Of a stretch of 64,000 nucleotides of DNA, positions 45,616 to 56,090 are shown in pieces. Origin of the DNA: Symbiodinium microadriaticum (lineage: Eukaryota > Sar > Dinophyceae > Suessiales > Symbiodiniaceae); NCBI GenBank assembly GCA_001939145.1, contig LSRX01000368.1, positions 444,387-508,386 on the forward strand, in the 5' to 3' direction. The stretch's first letter is position 1; every line of letters starts with the position of its first letter. The position numbers and the translations under genes were made by a program. Below the pieces are notes generated by a model. That model was not told the origin of the DNA, ran no database searches, and saw only the letters and a list, made by a program, of their open reading frames with translations.

Positions 45616-46198
45616 ATGGTTCGAGGTGCCGACATCGCAGCTTCTAGCCCCCGGCCTACGGCCCAAAACAAACACCCTAAACGCCCCGTCGCAGCCATGG
45701 TATTCTGCTTTAATCCGCACCACGCCTTTTCCTAAATCCCCATGCGGTAACACGATCAAGCCTCTACTCTCGGAGCTTCCGCATGGAGCTCAACAACAAA
45801 AACAACAACCACCACGACCAGGACAACGACCACAACCCCGAGACGATTGGGTGCTTGTTGGGTTCACCATCTTAAAATGGTGAACAGAGCAACCGTTGTA
45901 TAGGAATGGTTCAGCTTTGGGTAGTTGTACGAAAAATCGCTCAACTTTGGGAATGCTTCGATAACAAGCAACTTCTGGGTGCGGGTTCTGGTACCGGCCT
46001 GATATACCTCATGGAGATACATCAGAACGGGGTGCTTTCTGTCAGGGACATAAATTGGGTAGAGTTAGCCTCTTCTAAGCAAAAGGTATGGGAAGCAGTC
46101 TGGTCTAATGCTACAATGTAATTAGATTTGTTGGGTATAGTGTAATTCCGGCGGCAGCGCCCATCACGACTGGCACCTTGACAGAATAACCAGCCGAA

Positions 46199-46240
46199 AC
46201 ACACACACACACGCACACACACACACACACACACACACGC
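46199..46240. repeat. (CA)n microsatellite
   Basis: About 20 CA units with two CG changes. Confidence 0.95.
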
Positions 46241-47163
46241 GTCGTTCCCGGTCTGAGCCGGTTGTCATCTTGTCTGTCCATCTGCTTTGATCTCGTTTGA
46301 TCAGTTTGTCGTCGTTTTTGCCGTTGTCAGTATGCTGATGATGACACTATTGAGGGTTGAGCCCGTGGAGTCCTTCTAGTTTGAATTGAACGATACCAAG
46401 ACCATGTAAATGCGGTGTAACTTTTACCTTCATCATTAGCGTATTGGGACTCAAGGCTGACATCTTCTGGCAACGCATACTGAAACTCTTTCGTTCTTTG
46501 CAATTGAAGAATACGACTACAACTTCCTTGGAAACAGGTTTTCCACACACACACACACAAACAAAACAATGCCCACGACTAACACTCGTAGAAACATGAA
46601 ACTCATGATCACTTTAGGTTAAGGGCAACGCCTCTTCTGGCCCTGTTGACGAGTGCTATGAACCCCCGAAACCCCCAAACCCTAAACCCTAAACCTTAAA
46701 CCCTAAACCATGAACCCCCGAAACCCTCAAACCCTATAAACCTTAAACCCTGGGCCGATTCAGCCCTAGACCCTGCAGTGTACAGCCGAGGCGGTCAACT
46801 AAAATGTATGTCCCCAAACCCTGAACCACCCTAGGCGAATTTAGCACTGAACCGACTAAACCTTGAGCTACATTCACCTTAAACTTTACATGAAACCAAC
46901 ATTAAACCCGAATCCCGAGTATCTGAGGCCATGTCGGTTCACTCCTGGAAGTGACCGACTCTGTCACGGGCAGCTGCACACGGCGACTGCCTGCACAGAG
47001 AACCCCAAAATGGGCTTCGTAGGGTACACAGTGTAGGTTCGCATTCGGATTTTAAACGGGCTCTGTCGTTATCGGGTTGGGGCATATGTGATGCATTCAT
47101 ACGGTTCAGGACGTTGCGATTTGTCAGTGATGCCTTTTCAGCTGGTAGAGCCGGCTGCTGTGC

Positions 47164-47220
47164 CTCGAGGTCGGCTCGCTGAAGCTCGGGAAGTCTCGGA
47201 GATCGGGCTGCTCGCCAGGC
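47164..47220 (-). CDS. Candidate coiled-coil exon, 19 codons
   Basis: It reads CTTCCAG|GCC to CTCGAG|GCACAG, phase 0 with a GC donor, encoding AWRAARSPRLPELQRADLE. On the coding strand CCCTAAACCCTAAAA precedes its acceptor. A single N lies at 47280 in that tract. Confidence 0.48.
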
Positions 47221-47376
47221 CTGGAAGGCTGCTTCTGAGGCTTCGGTTTTTTTTTTAGGGTTTAGGGTGTAAGGTTTAGNGGAGGAGGGAGGGAGGGTGA
47301 GGGCTGTAAGGGTTTAGGACGGGCTTTGCGGGGTTCATCAGCCTCTGAAAATACACCCTTCACGCATCCTGCTGCA

Positions 47377-47463
47377 AGATAGTAATAATAGTGATAATAA
47401 TAATCGTGATAATAATCATCATGATCATAATCATATTCATAATCAGAATACTACTACTACTAG

Positions 47464-47496
<33 letters not shown>

Positions 47497-47610
47497 TACT
47501 ACTATTTCTAATAATAATAACAAGTCATAATAATAATACATGACAATAATACTAAGTGATAATAATAATAACAATAATAATCATAAGAAGAAGAACAATA
47601 ATAGTAAACA
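47377..47610. repeat. TAA/TAC/CAT trinucleotide-rich tract
   Basis: Imperfect ATA, TAC and AAT triplets over about 230 bp, including a run of TAC units. Confidence 0.9.
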
Positions 47611-47859
47611 TATTCATGATATCATGTATATTCAAGGCCCTATGCTAACTATTCAGGCCCCTCCCCCATGTACCACATCAGGGTCGTCAGCCACTCATCC
47701 TGCCTCCTGTCTTATCGATCCTCCAGAAATTTGGGGTATAGGGTTTAGGGGTTTAGGGTTTAGGGGTTTAGGGCTTCAGATGTACGACTATGAAAGTAGA
47801 CCCGATGTAGGAGTCTGTAGGAGTAGTGGAATGCGTTGAGACCGGCTGGGTGTCGAAAC

Positions 47860-47903
47860 CGCGCCACGCTTGCACAGCGTCAATGCTTGTGGCCGCTGCA
47901 GCT
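47860..47903 (-). CDS. Candidate exon, about 14 codons
   Basis: It reads GTTCAG|A to CGCG|GTTTCG with a GT donor and encodes AAAATSIDAVQAWR. The start resembles RCAAATKAIAE of the 59.15-kb exon. Confidence 0.3.
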
Positions 47904-48418
47904 CTGAACTGCTAGGGCTTGAGATTTCGGGGAACCCTAAACCCTAAACCTCCGAAGCCCGAAACGTAGAACACTGGAGCAAGTTTGAGTTCGGGCAACA
48001 CAAAGCGCACAGGATACTCTGAGTCGGCACATGAAGCTGCAATGCTTGTTATAGTGTAATATGGTAAGAGTAAGCTACGTACCCCAAACATTGGCTGTGA
48101 AGCACTTCAAGAATGCTCTGGGGCGCCATGTCTCACTCGGGGCTGGAGGCTCCAACTTTCGAGGAATGAGTTACATAACCCCGAGAACCTCGAGGCCTAT
48201 GGATAGGAAGCCATTGCAAGGGCAAGACTGAAGGTTTAGGGCTTCGGGCTTCGGGCTGTCGCAATAGATTCGACTCGGGCCAAAGGGGGTGTGTCTTACT
48301 CTGTTTTCGCGAACCCACCAAGAAAACGTTGCAATGCAAGTGCGCAATCCCCTATGCCCTGTTTCGGAGGGCAGCTGGTAAGGGATTCAGTGTTTAGCTA
48401 GCCTGAAGCCTGCATGAG

Positions 48419-48500
48419 GCCTAAACCCTAAACCCTAAACACCTAAACCCCTAAACCCTAAACCCTAAACCATAAAAACCCTAAGCCCTAAACCCTGCCT
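48419..48500. repeat. Interstitial telomere-like tract, CCCTAAA strand
   Basis: About ten CCCTAAA-type units. Confidence 0.88.
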
Positions 48501-48837
48501 AAACCCCAAACTCCAAACCCCAAGAACGGATCCCCCCAAAAGAACCCTGGAAGGAGCCTCTACAGGAGCCTTCTTGGATGTCTTTGTTGTTCGTGAGGAT
48601 CGAGACTTTGGGTTTAGGGTCTAGAGTTTAGTGTCTATCGAAGGCAATGGGCTCAAGGCTCATGCTTGCAGAGTTAGATGGGGGTTTTGAGGTACACTCT
48701 ACTGGAACTCTATTGAGGAACTCTAAGTCGGAGTATGACGAATTATTAAGTTCTAGAAAATTCTACAGTAGACTATAACTTCTGATTCTTCATAAGGAAC
48801 GCTGAGGAACAGTATTACCAATGCTTCAGGCTTCTCT

Positions 48838-48944
48838 ATGGGGCAGTTCTCTAAATCTCGGACCGGCTTCAAAGGACCCGGAAGCAGCGGCACCCTTTCA
48901 AACAGGACCCTCTGAAAGGGACACTTATTTTAAGAACTACCCAT
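48838..48944. mobile_element. Foldback element, family D, copy 3 (diverged)
   Basis: GGGCAGTTCTCTAAATCTCG pairs with TTTTAAGAACTACCC. The inner part is more diverged than in copy 4 beside it. Confidence 0.75.
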
Positions 48945-49052
48945 ATGGGTAGTTCTGTAAACTAGGGTCCCTTTCGTGGTCCTTTTTTCGAGTGCCGTAC
49001 TATATTGGGGACCGAAAAATGGACCCTAATTTAGATCTCGAGAACTACCCAT
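48945..49052. mobile_element. Foldback element, family D, copy 4
   Basis: GGGTAGTTCTGTAAACTAGG pairs with CTCGAGAACTACCC. The centre GTGCCGTACTATAT is preserved. It starts within a few bases of the end of copy 3. Confidence 0.85.
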
Positions 49053-50149
49053 ATATCACCGAGTGTGCGGCTGCTGCTTTCGCCGGGAGAGGCTGGTGAC
49101 ACTGACTTGGAGGTTGCCGGTTGCGAGGACACCTTCCCGGTGGTTTAGAGTTTCGGGTTTATAGGTTTTTGGGGGCTTAGAGCTTAGGGGTTTAGGGCTT
49201 AGAAGTTTAGTGGTTCGGGGTTTGGGGCTTAGGGTCTCGCACCCCAAGGGGTGACCTTAAATTTTCGGAGTCGTGTTCTGGGCTACATCGTACCAGAACT
49301 TTAAAAGACAATAAAAGGATACTGTTGGTAATTGTTCCGCCCTCCGTCTTGCTTGAAGGTTCATGAGTAGTTAGGTGCAGGGTTGTGGATCCGGTTGGAA
49401 GCCGTCGTAACTATGACTTCCTTGCTTGCAGCCGATACAACTGCATGCTAAGTGCTAGACCCTGAACCCTAAACCCGAAACCCTAAGCCTTAAATCCTAA
49501 ACCCTACAGTAAACCTAAAACCCTAAACCTTAAACCCTATAAACCCTAAACCTTAAACTCTGGGCGGCTCACTCGACCCCTGTCTCAGCCCACATGGGAT
49601 GTTGGCTCCATGTCACTTCTGTGCCGGTCTTGCTGGCGGCTGTCTTGACATCCTTGGTGTGTTACCGAGAATCTCAAACCCTGAACCCCAAAAGACCCCA
49701 AACCCTAAGCATAGTAGAAGTCTAAAGTATAAAGAAAATAAAGCAATATGGTATAGTTTAGTACAGCAAATAAAATCGATTAGATTTTAGAGAGTGATAA
49801 GCTATTACCCTAGAACCTGACCCCCTGCCCGGGATCAAGGCAAGACCCAGGTCGAAGCAGTAAACCCGGACCACAAGTAGGGGTTTCTCCGCAACCTAAA
49901 AGAAAAAGAGGCCTACCTTTCGGGGCTTCTTTAAATTGAGGAGCCCTATAAACCGTTGTGTCTTTGGGGGCCCGCAGGCGGTCTTTCGGGGTTCAGGGGG
50001 CTGCTTTTTTCTATGGAGTTTAGACAAGAGAGCTAGGTCCTCACAAGAAGGACCTACGTTGGAAATCACTGAAAAGCTGCTAAGGCCAGGGTTTGGGGGG
50101 CCCGAGGCCGGGGTCTTGTTCCACTCTTGGAGACGGTTTGCGGTTTGGG

Positions 50150-50205
50150 GGTTTAGGGGTTTAGGGGTTTAGGGGTTTAGGGTTTGGGGTTTAGGGTTTA
50201 TGGTT
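50150..50205. repeat. Interstitial telomere-like tract, TTTAGGG strand
   Basis: Seven TTTAGGGG/TTTAGGG units. Confidence 0.9.
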
Positions 50206-50519
50206 AGCCCCGGGACCGGGTCCGCGGCGGACATGAGACGGCCTAGTGCAGCCTTAAGGCCATGAACAGAGATACGCCTGAGTCGGGATTCCTGTTTGTG
50301 CACGTATACTCTTCATACAGTTTCTTTGAGGCTGTATAAGTGCTTTTTTGGGGCGCTTTAAACAAGACCTTTATAAGGGTCCTAGTGAAATTTCTGTAGG
50401 CCTCCCTGAAACCCTGCGCTTCACACCCCACCTCGCTCTCTTCCTCGAAGTCCTTCTCATAGGAGCCTATGCCACAGGAGCCCCCGGGAGCTTCGATGCT
50501 TCGGGGAAAGCGTAAACAG

Positions 50520-50593
50520 GGGGGAGTTCTCTAAATGTGGATCCCTCTGTAGGAAAGCTTAAGGGGATCTATATAAGGGATCTAGAAGGGTAA
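50520..50593. mobile_element. Degraded family D foldback
   Basis: GGGAGTTCTCTAAATGTGGA matches the left arm; the right arm is barely recognisable. Confidence 0.4.
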
Positions 50594-50645
50594 CTGCGAA
50601 CCCTAAACCTGAAAACTAAAGCCTCTTTGAGGCTTCGGGGAGTAC

Positions 50646-50699
50646 ATCGAGTCGATCTTGTTTTGTCTTGCGGCGCTGCATCCCAGAGGGGTCTTGAGC
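50646..50699 (-). CDS. Candidate second exon, 18 codons
   Basis: It reads CTCAAG|GCT to CTCGAT|GTACTC, phase 0 with a GT donor, encoding AQDPSGMQRRKTKQDRLD. It lies about 185 bp downstream of the ATG-bearing exon and would join it in frame. Confidence 0.42.
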
Positions 50700-50885
50700 C
50701 TTGAGGCTTCCAAGGCTCAGCCCTCATCTAGGTGCCGATTGCAGCAGTCCCCAAAACTACCTGTAAATAGGGCTCTATATTGAACAACAAGGGAGATGAA
50801 CAGTTCTCCCAAATCCATACCTACTAATATAAATATAACTATATATATATATAAGTAAGAAATTGTAAAAACAAGGAATTAATAC

Positions 50886-50948
50886 TTGTTCGGCTTTCTC
50901 TGATCTGCGGGGGGCCACGTCGTCTCCGAAGCCCTGCTCCGATGTCAT
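50886..50948 (-). CDS. Candidate first exon with ATG (21 codons)
   Basis: ATGACATCGGAG has an in-frame TAA immediately upstream (TAAACCATG) and runs to GAACAA|GTATTA, a canonical GT donor in phase 0. It encodes MTSEQGFGDDVA and ends SEKAEQ. The CCATG context and upstream TAA resemble the 23.7-kb candidate start. Confidence 0.42.
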
Positions 50949-51155
50949 GGTTTAAGAACCAAGAAGACAATACTCAAGGCCTGGAGTACAAACCCACAGA
51001 TTTGGGCACTATAGGCTACTTTAAGGTGCTTATAGGAACTCGCACTCGCACGCTCACGATCCCGACAGGTACCTTTGAGGCTGAGCACCCACCACGCTCC
51101 CTCGACCCGCAGCTCTAGACTCGAAGCATTGACTTGGCTAGCTGCCAGGTCCCTA

Positions 51156-51323
51156 TAGGGTTTAGGGTTTAGGGTTTAGGGTTTAGGGTTTAGGGTTTAG
51201 GGTTTAGGGTTTAGGGTTTAGGGTTTAGGGTTTAGGGTTTAAGGTTTAGGGTTTAGGGTTTAGGGTTTAAGGTTTAGGGTTTAGGGTTTAGGGTTTAAGG
51301 TTTAGGGTTTAGGTTTAAACCCT
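51156..51323. repeat. Best-preserved interstitial telomere-like array, TTTAGGG strand
   Basis: About 22 nearly perfect TTTAGGG units, more regular than any other tract in the window. It ends in an inverted junction, TTTAAACCCTAAACC. Confidence 0.97.
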
Positions 51324-51409
51324 AAACCGTGCCTAGCCTAGAGCCTTCTCGGAATACACCCCCCCCAAAGAACACTACACGGGGGTTGTAGGTTCAGGCT
51401 TGCGCCTGC

Positions 51410-51445
51410 ACTTTCGAAGCTGTCATCTGAATAGCCTCGCTCCTC
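51410..51445 (-). CDS. Candidate exon, 12 codons
   Basis: It reads CACCAG|GAGGAG to GAAAGT|GCAGGC, phase 0 with a GC donor, encoding EERGYSDDSFES. The CAG|GAGGAG entry is the same as in the repeated exon family. Confidence 0.38.
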
Positions 51446-52229
51446 CTGGTGAAGCTTGAGGGTTTCAGGTTAAGGTTGCTCAAGCGTTCTTTCAAGTAGC
51501 ATCTCAGTTGCTATTGCTGTTGCCATCGCTTTAATTGCTTCTATATTTTACGGACTAGAGAGAGTCCAGGCCTCCTGGAGGGGCGCGCGCGCAACGCACT
51601 CTGAGGACCCCGGCAGTATCCCTAATCTACGCTTGACAAGAATCAACATTGAACTTCATGATCCAAGAAATTTAGTTGGCAGGGAGAGGCTCAAAGCCAG
51701 CTCAGTGAAGAGGAGGAGTTGGCTTCAATTGCCAGACTTCAATTGCCAGACTTCAGCGTCATTGGATAACTTTAAGGACTATTTCCCGGAAACTGGGCTT
51801 GATAGGACTGATAGGATTTCATGAGTTTCATCATGGGCTCGAGACTTGAGAGGAGTGAAGCGTGCTGCGGGCCTCGCTATGCTGTGCAGATCGTGGGTTC
51901 CGCCGTCAGCCGCCTCAAAGTTCCCCCTAAAACCTATAAACCCCAAACCGTAACACTGGCACCTATGAGCAGTAAGCAGCCCGCAAAGCACCGGAACCCG
52001 GAAAACCGCAAACCCTAGATAGCGTACTATCCCAGAGACTGTCTGCAAAGACAGAACCATCAGCCAACACTGGTTTAAGTCTATGAGTCTATGAAGCTTC
52101 AAACAACCACAAAAGAAAAACACGCTTGATCCCCCTAAGGATCCTTGTTCCGAAGCCTTCAAGACTCAGTGAAATTGAAGTCTCCAGCATCACCACTGAA
52201 CCCGAAACCCCAAAAAATAACCGAATCCT

Positions 52230-52323
52230 GTCCATAGGCTCCTAAGTAGTTCCCTTTTATGGTTCATATCTAGAATCCTATAAGGTAATCCCCAAAAAGG
52301 AGCTACTGAGGGCAATATGGGTA
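52230..52323. mobile_element. Foldback element, family B, copy 4
   Basis: CCATAGGCTCCTAAGTAGTT pairs with AGGAGCTACTGAGGGCAATA. It shares the core AGAATCCTATAAGGTAATCC. Confidence 0.8.
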
Positions 52324-52332
52324 CAGAGGTGC

Positions 52333-52380
52333 CTCGTCGATCGGCTCCGGTCGCGTTGGCGCTGTCCCGGTGTCTTCCGT
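52333..52380 (-). CDS. Candidate exon, 16 codons
   Basis: It reads GGTTCAG|ACG to GACGAG|GCACCT, phase 0 with a GC donor, encoding TEDTGTAPTRPEPIDE. It directly adjoins a family B foldback on its left. Confidence 0.32.
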
Positions 52381-52436
52381 CTGAACCCAAGCCAGCCTCC
52401 GTCGGATCTTCAGGGACTCAGGGCCCTTTTTGGGGC

Positions 52437-52530
52437 TTAGGGTTTTGGGGTTTAGGGTTTAGGGGTTTTAGGGTTTAGGGTTTGTGGGGGTTGGGGTTAG
52501 GGCTTAGGGCTTAGGGTTCAGGGAATTAAG
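52437..52530. repeat. Interstitial telomere-like tract, TTTAGGG strand
   Basis: TTTAGGG with CTTAGGG and TTTTGGG variants. Confidence 0.85.
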
Positions 52531-52882
52531 GGCTTCGGGTCTTGGGGGGCTTGTAACCAAAGGTGCGCTTGTGAGAAAAGCCCCCCAATCTTAAACCGGA
52601 AAATGGTTTGGGGGCCAGTCCCTGAAGCCGTAAACCATAGCTACACTCTCACGACAAGGAAGCAAGGTAATTACACAAAATATAAGAAATCCTGTGGAGA
52701 GTATACCCTGGAGTACTAAACCCTTTTGGACCTCAGCGCCTGCAACGTGGTAAAAAAAAAAACGTGGCCCTGCATCCTAAACAAGAACCACCGCCAGACT
52801 TCTCAGCCCTAAGCCTTCAACCATTTAACCCGTCAAGTCTTTCTGACTCCCCCGATTTAAGGTTTAGGGTTTAGGGCTTACC

Positions 52883-52980
52883 TGTATCCCCAAACCCTAC
52901 AAAATAGTAGGCTATGACCCTTTTATTTGAAGGAATAACCCCTAAAACCGCAGGTTTTTGGATGCCCAGGTAGGGTTTAG
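52883..52980. mobile_element. Possible family E foldback, copy 4 (diverged)
   Basis: The ends TTACCTGTATCC and GCCCAGGTAGGG match family E ends; the arms hold many mismatches. Confidence 0.45.
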
Positions 52981-53162
52981 GGAGCCGTCAACCTGCAACT
53001 CCTATAAACCCTCCATCTCAGACCCTGACCCTGACGCTCGAAATGTGACATGTCCCTCTCCAAGAGGCTATCCTTAAAGAGACAAACTCCCTAAACCCTA
53101 TCATCACCCTAGAAACCCCAGAAGCCCTATGGAACCCCACTGACCCTGTCCCTAAACCCTAA

Positions 53163-53245
53163 NNNNNNNNNNNNNNNNNNNNNNNNNNNNNNNNNNNNNN
53201 NNNNNNNNNNNNNNNNNNNNNNNNNNNNNNNNNNNNNNNNNNNNN
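53163..53245. other. Assembly gap, 83 N
   Basis: Undetermined bases flanked on both sides by CCCTAAA. Confidence 1.
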
Positions 53246-53450
53246 CCCTAAACCCGAAAAACCCAACCAAAAAAAAAAAAGCCCCGAAAGCCCTGACCGT
53301 AGCAGCTTTGGGTACCGGGCTTCCGGTGCGGCAAGGATCTGTACAAGAGAGTTCTGCAAGGATTTACAGGGCTTGAGAATTTCAGGATTTTTTTTTTGGG
53401 GGGGGGGTTCCTAAGCTCCTTCGGGGTTTGGGTTCCGGGAGGCACTTTGC

Positions 53451-53495
53451 CGACCCAGGGAGGAGTCCCCGGAATTGTGCGATGTATCGTCTGAG
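53451..53495 (-). CDS. Candidate coiled-coil exon, 15 codons
   Basis: It reads GAGCAG|CTC to GGGTCG|GCAAAG, phase 0 with a GC donor, encoding LRRYIAQFRGLLPGS. In the same frame the upstream codons read NRRSEQ. Confidence 0.42.
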
Positions 53496-53936
53496 CTGCT
53501 CGCTGCGCCGATTTTTAGCTGAAGGGGCTAGGGCTTTGTAGGGTTTCGGGTTTAGGGAAGTTTAGGGAGTTGAGGGATGTTGGGGGCGCCATGGGGTGCT
53601 GTTTGTGGCTCGGGCCTAACGGAGATCTTTGGCGTCCTCTCTTCTACGCCGTTTACCCCCCGACCGACTTTGGCACCTAAAGACTCCGAAACCCCGTTTG
53701 GTAGGGAATATGCTCTTAACTATCAAAAGGACCTTGAAGCCCAAAAACCCCGGATGCTCAAGTCCGGAAGCTCTATAAACTTAAGCCTACCCACGTCTAG
53801 ATCCGGAGAATTCTCAAGCAAGCCCAGCCTCTAAACCCGGAAACTCATCGCAGACAGTCAAGGTTCGATATCAGCAAACTACCATGCGAAAGGTTGGTCT
53901 TCGTTTAGGGCTTAGGGTTTAGGGAAGTTTAAGGTC

Positions 53937-54040
53937 TACCCATAGGCCGCTAAGTAGTTCCGTTTTGGGATTACCTTAAATTATAGGATTCTAAATATAA
54001 ACCATGAAAAAGGAACTACTTAGGGGCCTACTATGGGTAG
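53937..54040. mobile_element. Foldback element, family B, copy 5
   Basis: ACCCATAGGCCGCTAAGTAG pairs with CTACTTAGGGGCCTACTATG. It is embedded directly between two short TTTAGGG tracts. Confidence 0.85.
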
Positions 54041-54123
54041 GGTTTAGGGAAGTTTAGGGTTTAGGGATCCTTTTCCCCCCATAAGGAGCACTTAGGACCC
54101 GGAGGGCATGGACTTTCGACAGC

Positions 54124-54164
54124 CTCCTCCAGCGTGGCGAGCAGTCGGCTCCGCTCATTGTCGC
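54124..54164 (-). CDS. Candidate coiled-coil exon, 13 codons
   Basis: It ends CTGGAGGAG|GCTGTC with a GC donor and encodes DNERSRLLATLEE. The start after CATCCAG is in phase 1. It resembles the RVEGRLLRLE islands. Confidence 0.42.
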
Positions 54165-54543
54165 CTGGATGCAGCAGATCTGAGGGCTTGTGAGGATTAG
54201 TGTTTAGGGATTTGTGTTTTGTGCTATTCCTACCACCCTAAACCCTGAACCCTAAGCCAATAAACCCTAAACCCGGAAGAGGGGTTTGCCCCCATCCCAA
54301 CGGTTTGAAACCCTCCAACGCTGAAGCCTTAATTAAAAAGCTAACTGCTACATCCCAAATTCCGAACCCTACAATCGTACCCGAAACCCAAACCCTAAAA
54401 TCTTCGACGCCGGAACTCTAGACCCTTTCATGGCTGGCAGCACAACATCAAGCCCTTAACACTCCGTCTAGCACTCACAGACACAGAACACCAACACCTA
54501 TAAAGCAGCATGAATCAGCAGAATTTACGTAAATGAAGTGATA

Positions 54544-54672
54544 AACCTCCCTAAAGCCCTAAACCCTAATATACCCTAAACCCTAAACCCTAATAAATAA
54601 CCCTAAACCCTAAAGCCCTGAACCCTAAACTCTAAAGCCCTAAACCCTAAAGCCCTAAACCCTAAAGCCCGA
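54544..54672. repeat. Interstitial telomere-like array, CCCTAAA strand
   Basis: CCCTAAA units alternating with CCCTAAAG and AATAAATAA variants. Confidence 0.92.
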
Positions 54673-54720
54673 AAGCCTAGACCCTACGAGAAAAGCTCAA
54701 CCACCGAACAGCTCGGCAGC

Positions 54721-54780
54721 CCGGCGCTTCGCCCGCCGAGCTTCCGAAAGCTCGCGAAGTCGCTCTAGGCGACAGCGCTC
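54721..54780 (-). CDS. Candidate coiled-coil exon, 20 codons
   Basis: It reads CCCTAAAG|GAG to CGCCGG|GCTGCC, phase 0 with a GC donor, encoding ERCRLERLRELSEARRAKRR, a strongly helical basic segment. The acceptor AG lies inside the last CCCTAAA unit of the flanking array, the clearest example of an exon abutting telomere-like DNA. Confidence 0.58.
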
Positions 54781-54783
54781 CTT

Positions 54784-54878
54784 TAGGGTTTAGGGTCTAG
54801 GGTTTAGGGCTTAGGGTCTAGGGTTTAGGGTCTAGGGTTTAGGGCTTAGGGTCTAGGGTTTAGGGTCTAGGGTTTAGG
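54784..54878. repeat. Interstitial telomere-like array, TTTAGGG strand
   Basis: TTTAGGG alternates with CTTAGGG and TCTAGGG, starting three bases from the exon acceptor. Confidence 0.93.
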
Positions 54879-55138
54879 CAAGCAACGATGCCCGAAGCAC
54901 AAACTTGGGGCTTAAGGCTGTAGGGGCTTTAGGGCTTTAGGGCTTAGGGGTTTAGGGTTTGGGGGTTTAGGGGTTTAGGGTGACGCCCGAAACACAAGCA
55001 CGCATTATTGGTACACGCAGTAATATTATGATCATGATTATTATTGCTATTATTATTACTATTATAATTATTATAATTACCATTATTACTATCATTATTA
55101 ATACTATTATTGTCATCATTATTACTATTATTATTGTT

Positions 55139-55318
55139 GCTACATACATACATGCATACATACATACTTGCGTACATACATACATACATACATACATACA
55201 TACATACATACATGCATACATACATACATACATACATACATACATACCTACGTACGTAGGTATGTATGTATGTATGTATGCATGCATGCATGTATGTATG
55301 TATGTATGTATGTATGCA
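55139..55318. repeat. Palindromic CATA/TATG tetranucleotide array
   Basis: About 100 bp of CATA repeats meet about 57 bp of TATG repeats at the perfect palindrome ACCTACGTACGTAGGT (55246-55261). The two halves are complementary and could extrude as a long hairpin. Confidence 0.95.
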
Positions 55319-55502
55319 ACGATGCCCGAAGCAATGAGTGGCCCCACGTTTTTACGTGCTACGGTTTCTAGTCTGGAACGAAAAAAGCTGGGTATGACAA
55401 ACATAAGTAGATATATACATAGTGACAATAACAACAACGATGATCATGAAATTTTACCAACAAGAGAATGGGCATGATCATATGAATATCATAACAATAC
55501 TG

Positions 55503-55567
55503 GCAGCAGCAGCAGCAGCAACAACAACAACAGCAACAGCAGCAGCAACAACAACAACACCAACACT
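55503..55567. repeat. CAG/CAA trinucleotide repeat
   Basis: About 20 CAG or CAA triplets in blocks. Confidence 0.92.
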
Positions 55568-55821
55568 ACAAGCACTACTAACATGATTAACAAACATGAT
55601 CACATTCATAGCTTATAGTTATAAAACGAATAACACCCAATATCCATAATCATAACAACAGCAATGTATGCGTTTTCGGGAGTTCTGTGGTGTGCCAAGA
55701 AATCCAACCCCTGCAAGCCATACGTTGCCCGACATCTCTCAGTCCCAGTCAGTCCCTAAATATCTACATCCTTGTTCCTTTCCCATGTAGTCTGTGGAGA
55801 TGGCCGGTTAGGTTTCAGGGC

Positions 55822-55884
55822 AACAGAGATTTGGGATGCCATCCTGCGAAGCGGAGCAAGGTCACCAAGCGAACTTCTGCGGGC
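55822..55884 (-). CDS. Candidate exon, 21 codons
   Basis: It reads TACGAG|GCC to TCTGTT|GCCCTG, phase 0 with a GC donor, encoding ARRSSLGDLAPLRRMASQ and three more residues. Plus-strand frames are also open here. Confidence 0.33.
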
Positions 55885-56051
55885 CTCGTAAGTAGATATA
55901 TTTAGGGACGAAAAAGGGGGTACACTACTATTGCTACTTATTCCGGCCCACACATTAACCACCAAACTCCTAAAGGCTTTAGGTGTTCTCAAACCACAAT
56001 TAATGGTGAACCCTCACAGCCTGAACCCAAAATCGCCAAACAAGGAAGCAC

Positions 56052-56090
56052 CTGGCGGATCTTTGCCTCACTTTGCCGGTGATACTCCTC
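56052..56090 (-). CDS. Candidate exon, 13 codons, canonical GT-AG borders
   Basis: It reads TTGCAG|GAGGAG to CGCCAG|GTGCTT, phase 0, encoding EEYHRQSEAKIRQ. The entry sequence equals that of the repeated exon family. Confidence 0.48.

Larger units (their letters stand above)
44690..46620. other. Unique AT-richer stretch, no supported gene
   Basis: No telomere-like tracts were seen except a single unit. It holds TA/TG microsatellites at 45.46-45.62 kb and a CA tract at 46.2 kb. Confidence 0.45.

Noticed and set aside
49056-49150. Ser-rich minus-strand frame beside family D copy 4
   Set aside because: Low complexity, several frames are open and the borders are ambiguous.
51156-51323. A true chromosome end
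   Set aside because: Unique sequence continues on both sides for kilobases, and similar tracts in both orientations occur throughout.
54944-55437. Overlapping frames rich in Tyr, Ile, His and Cys
   Set aside because: They translate the CATA/TATG array and nearby ATT repeats on both strands.
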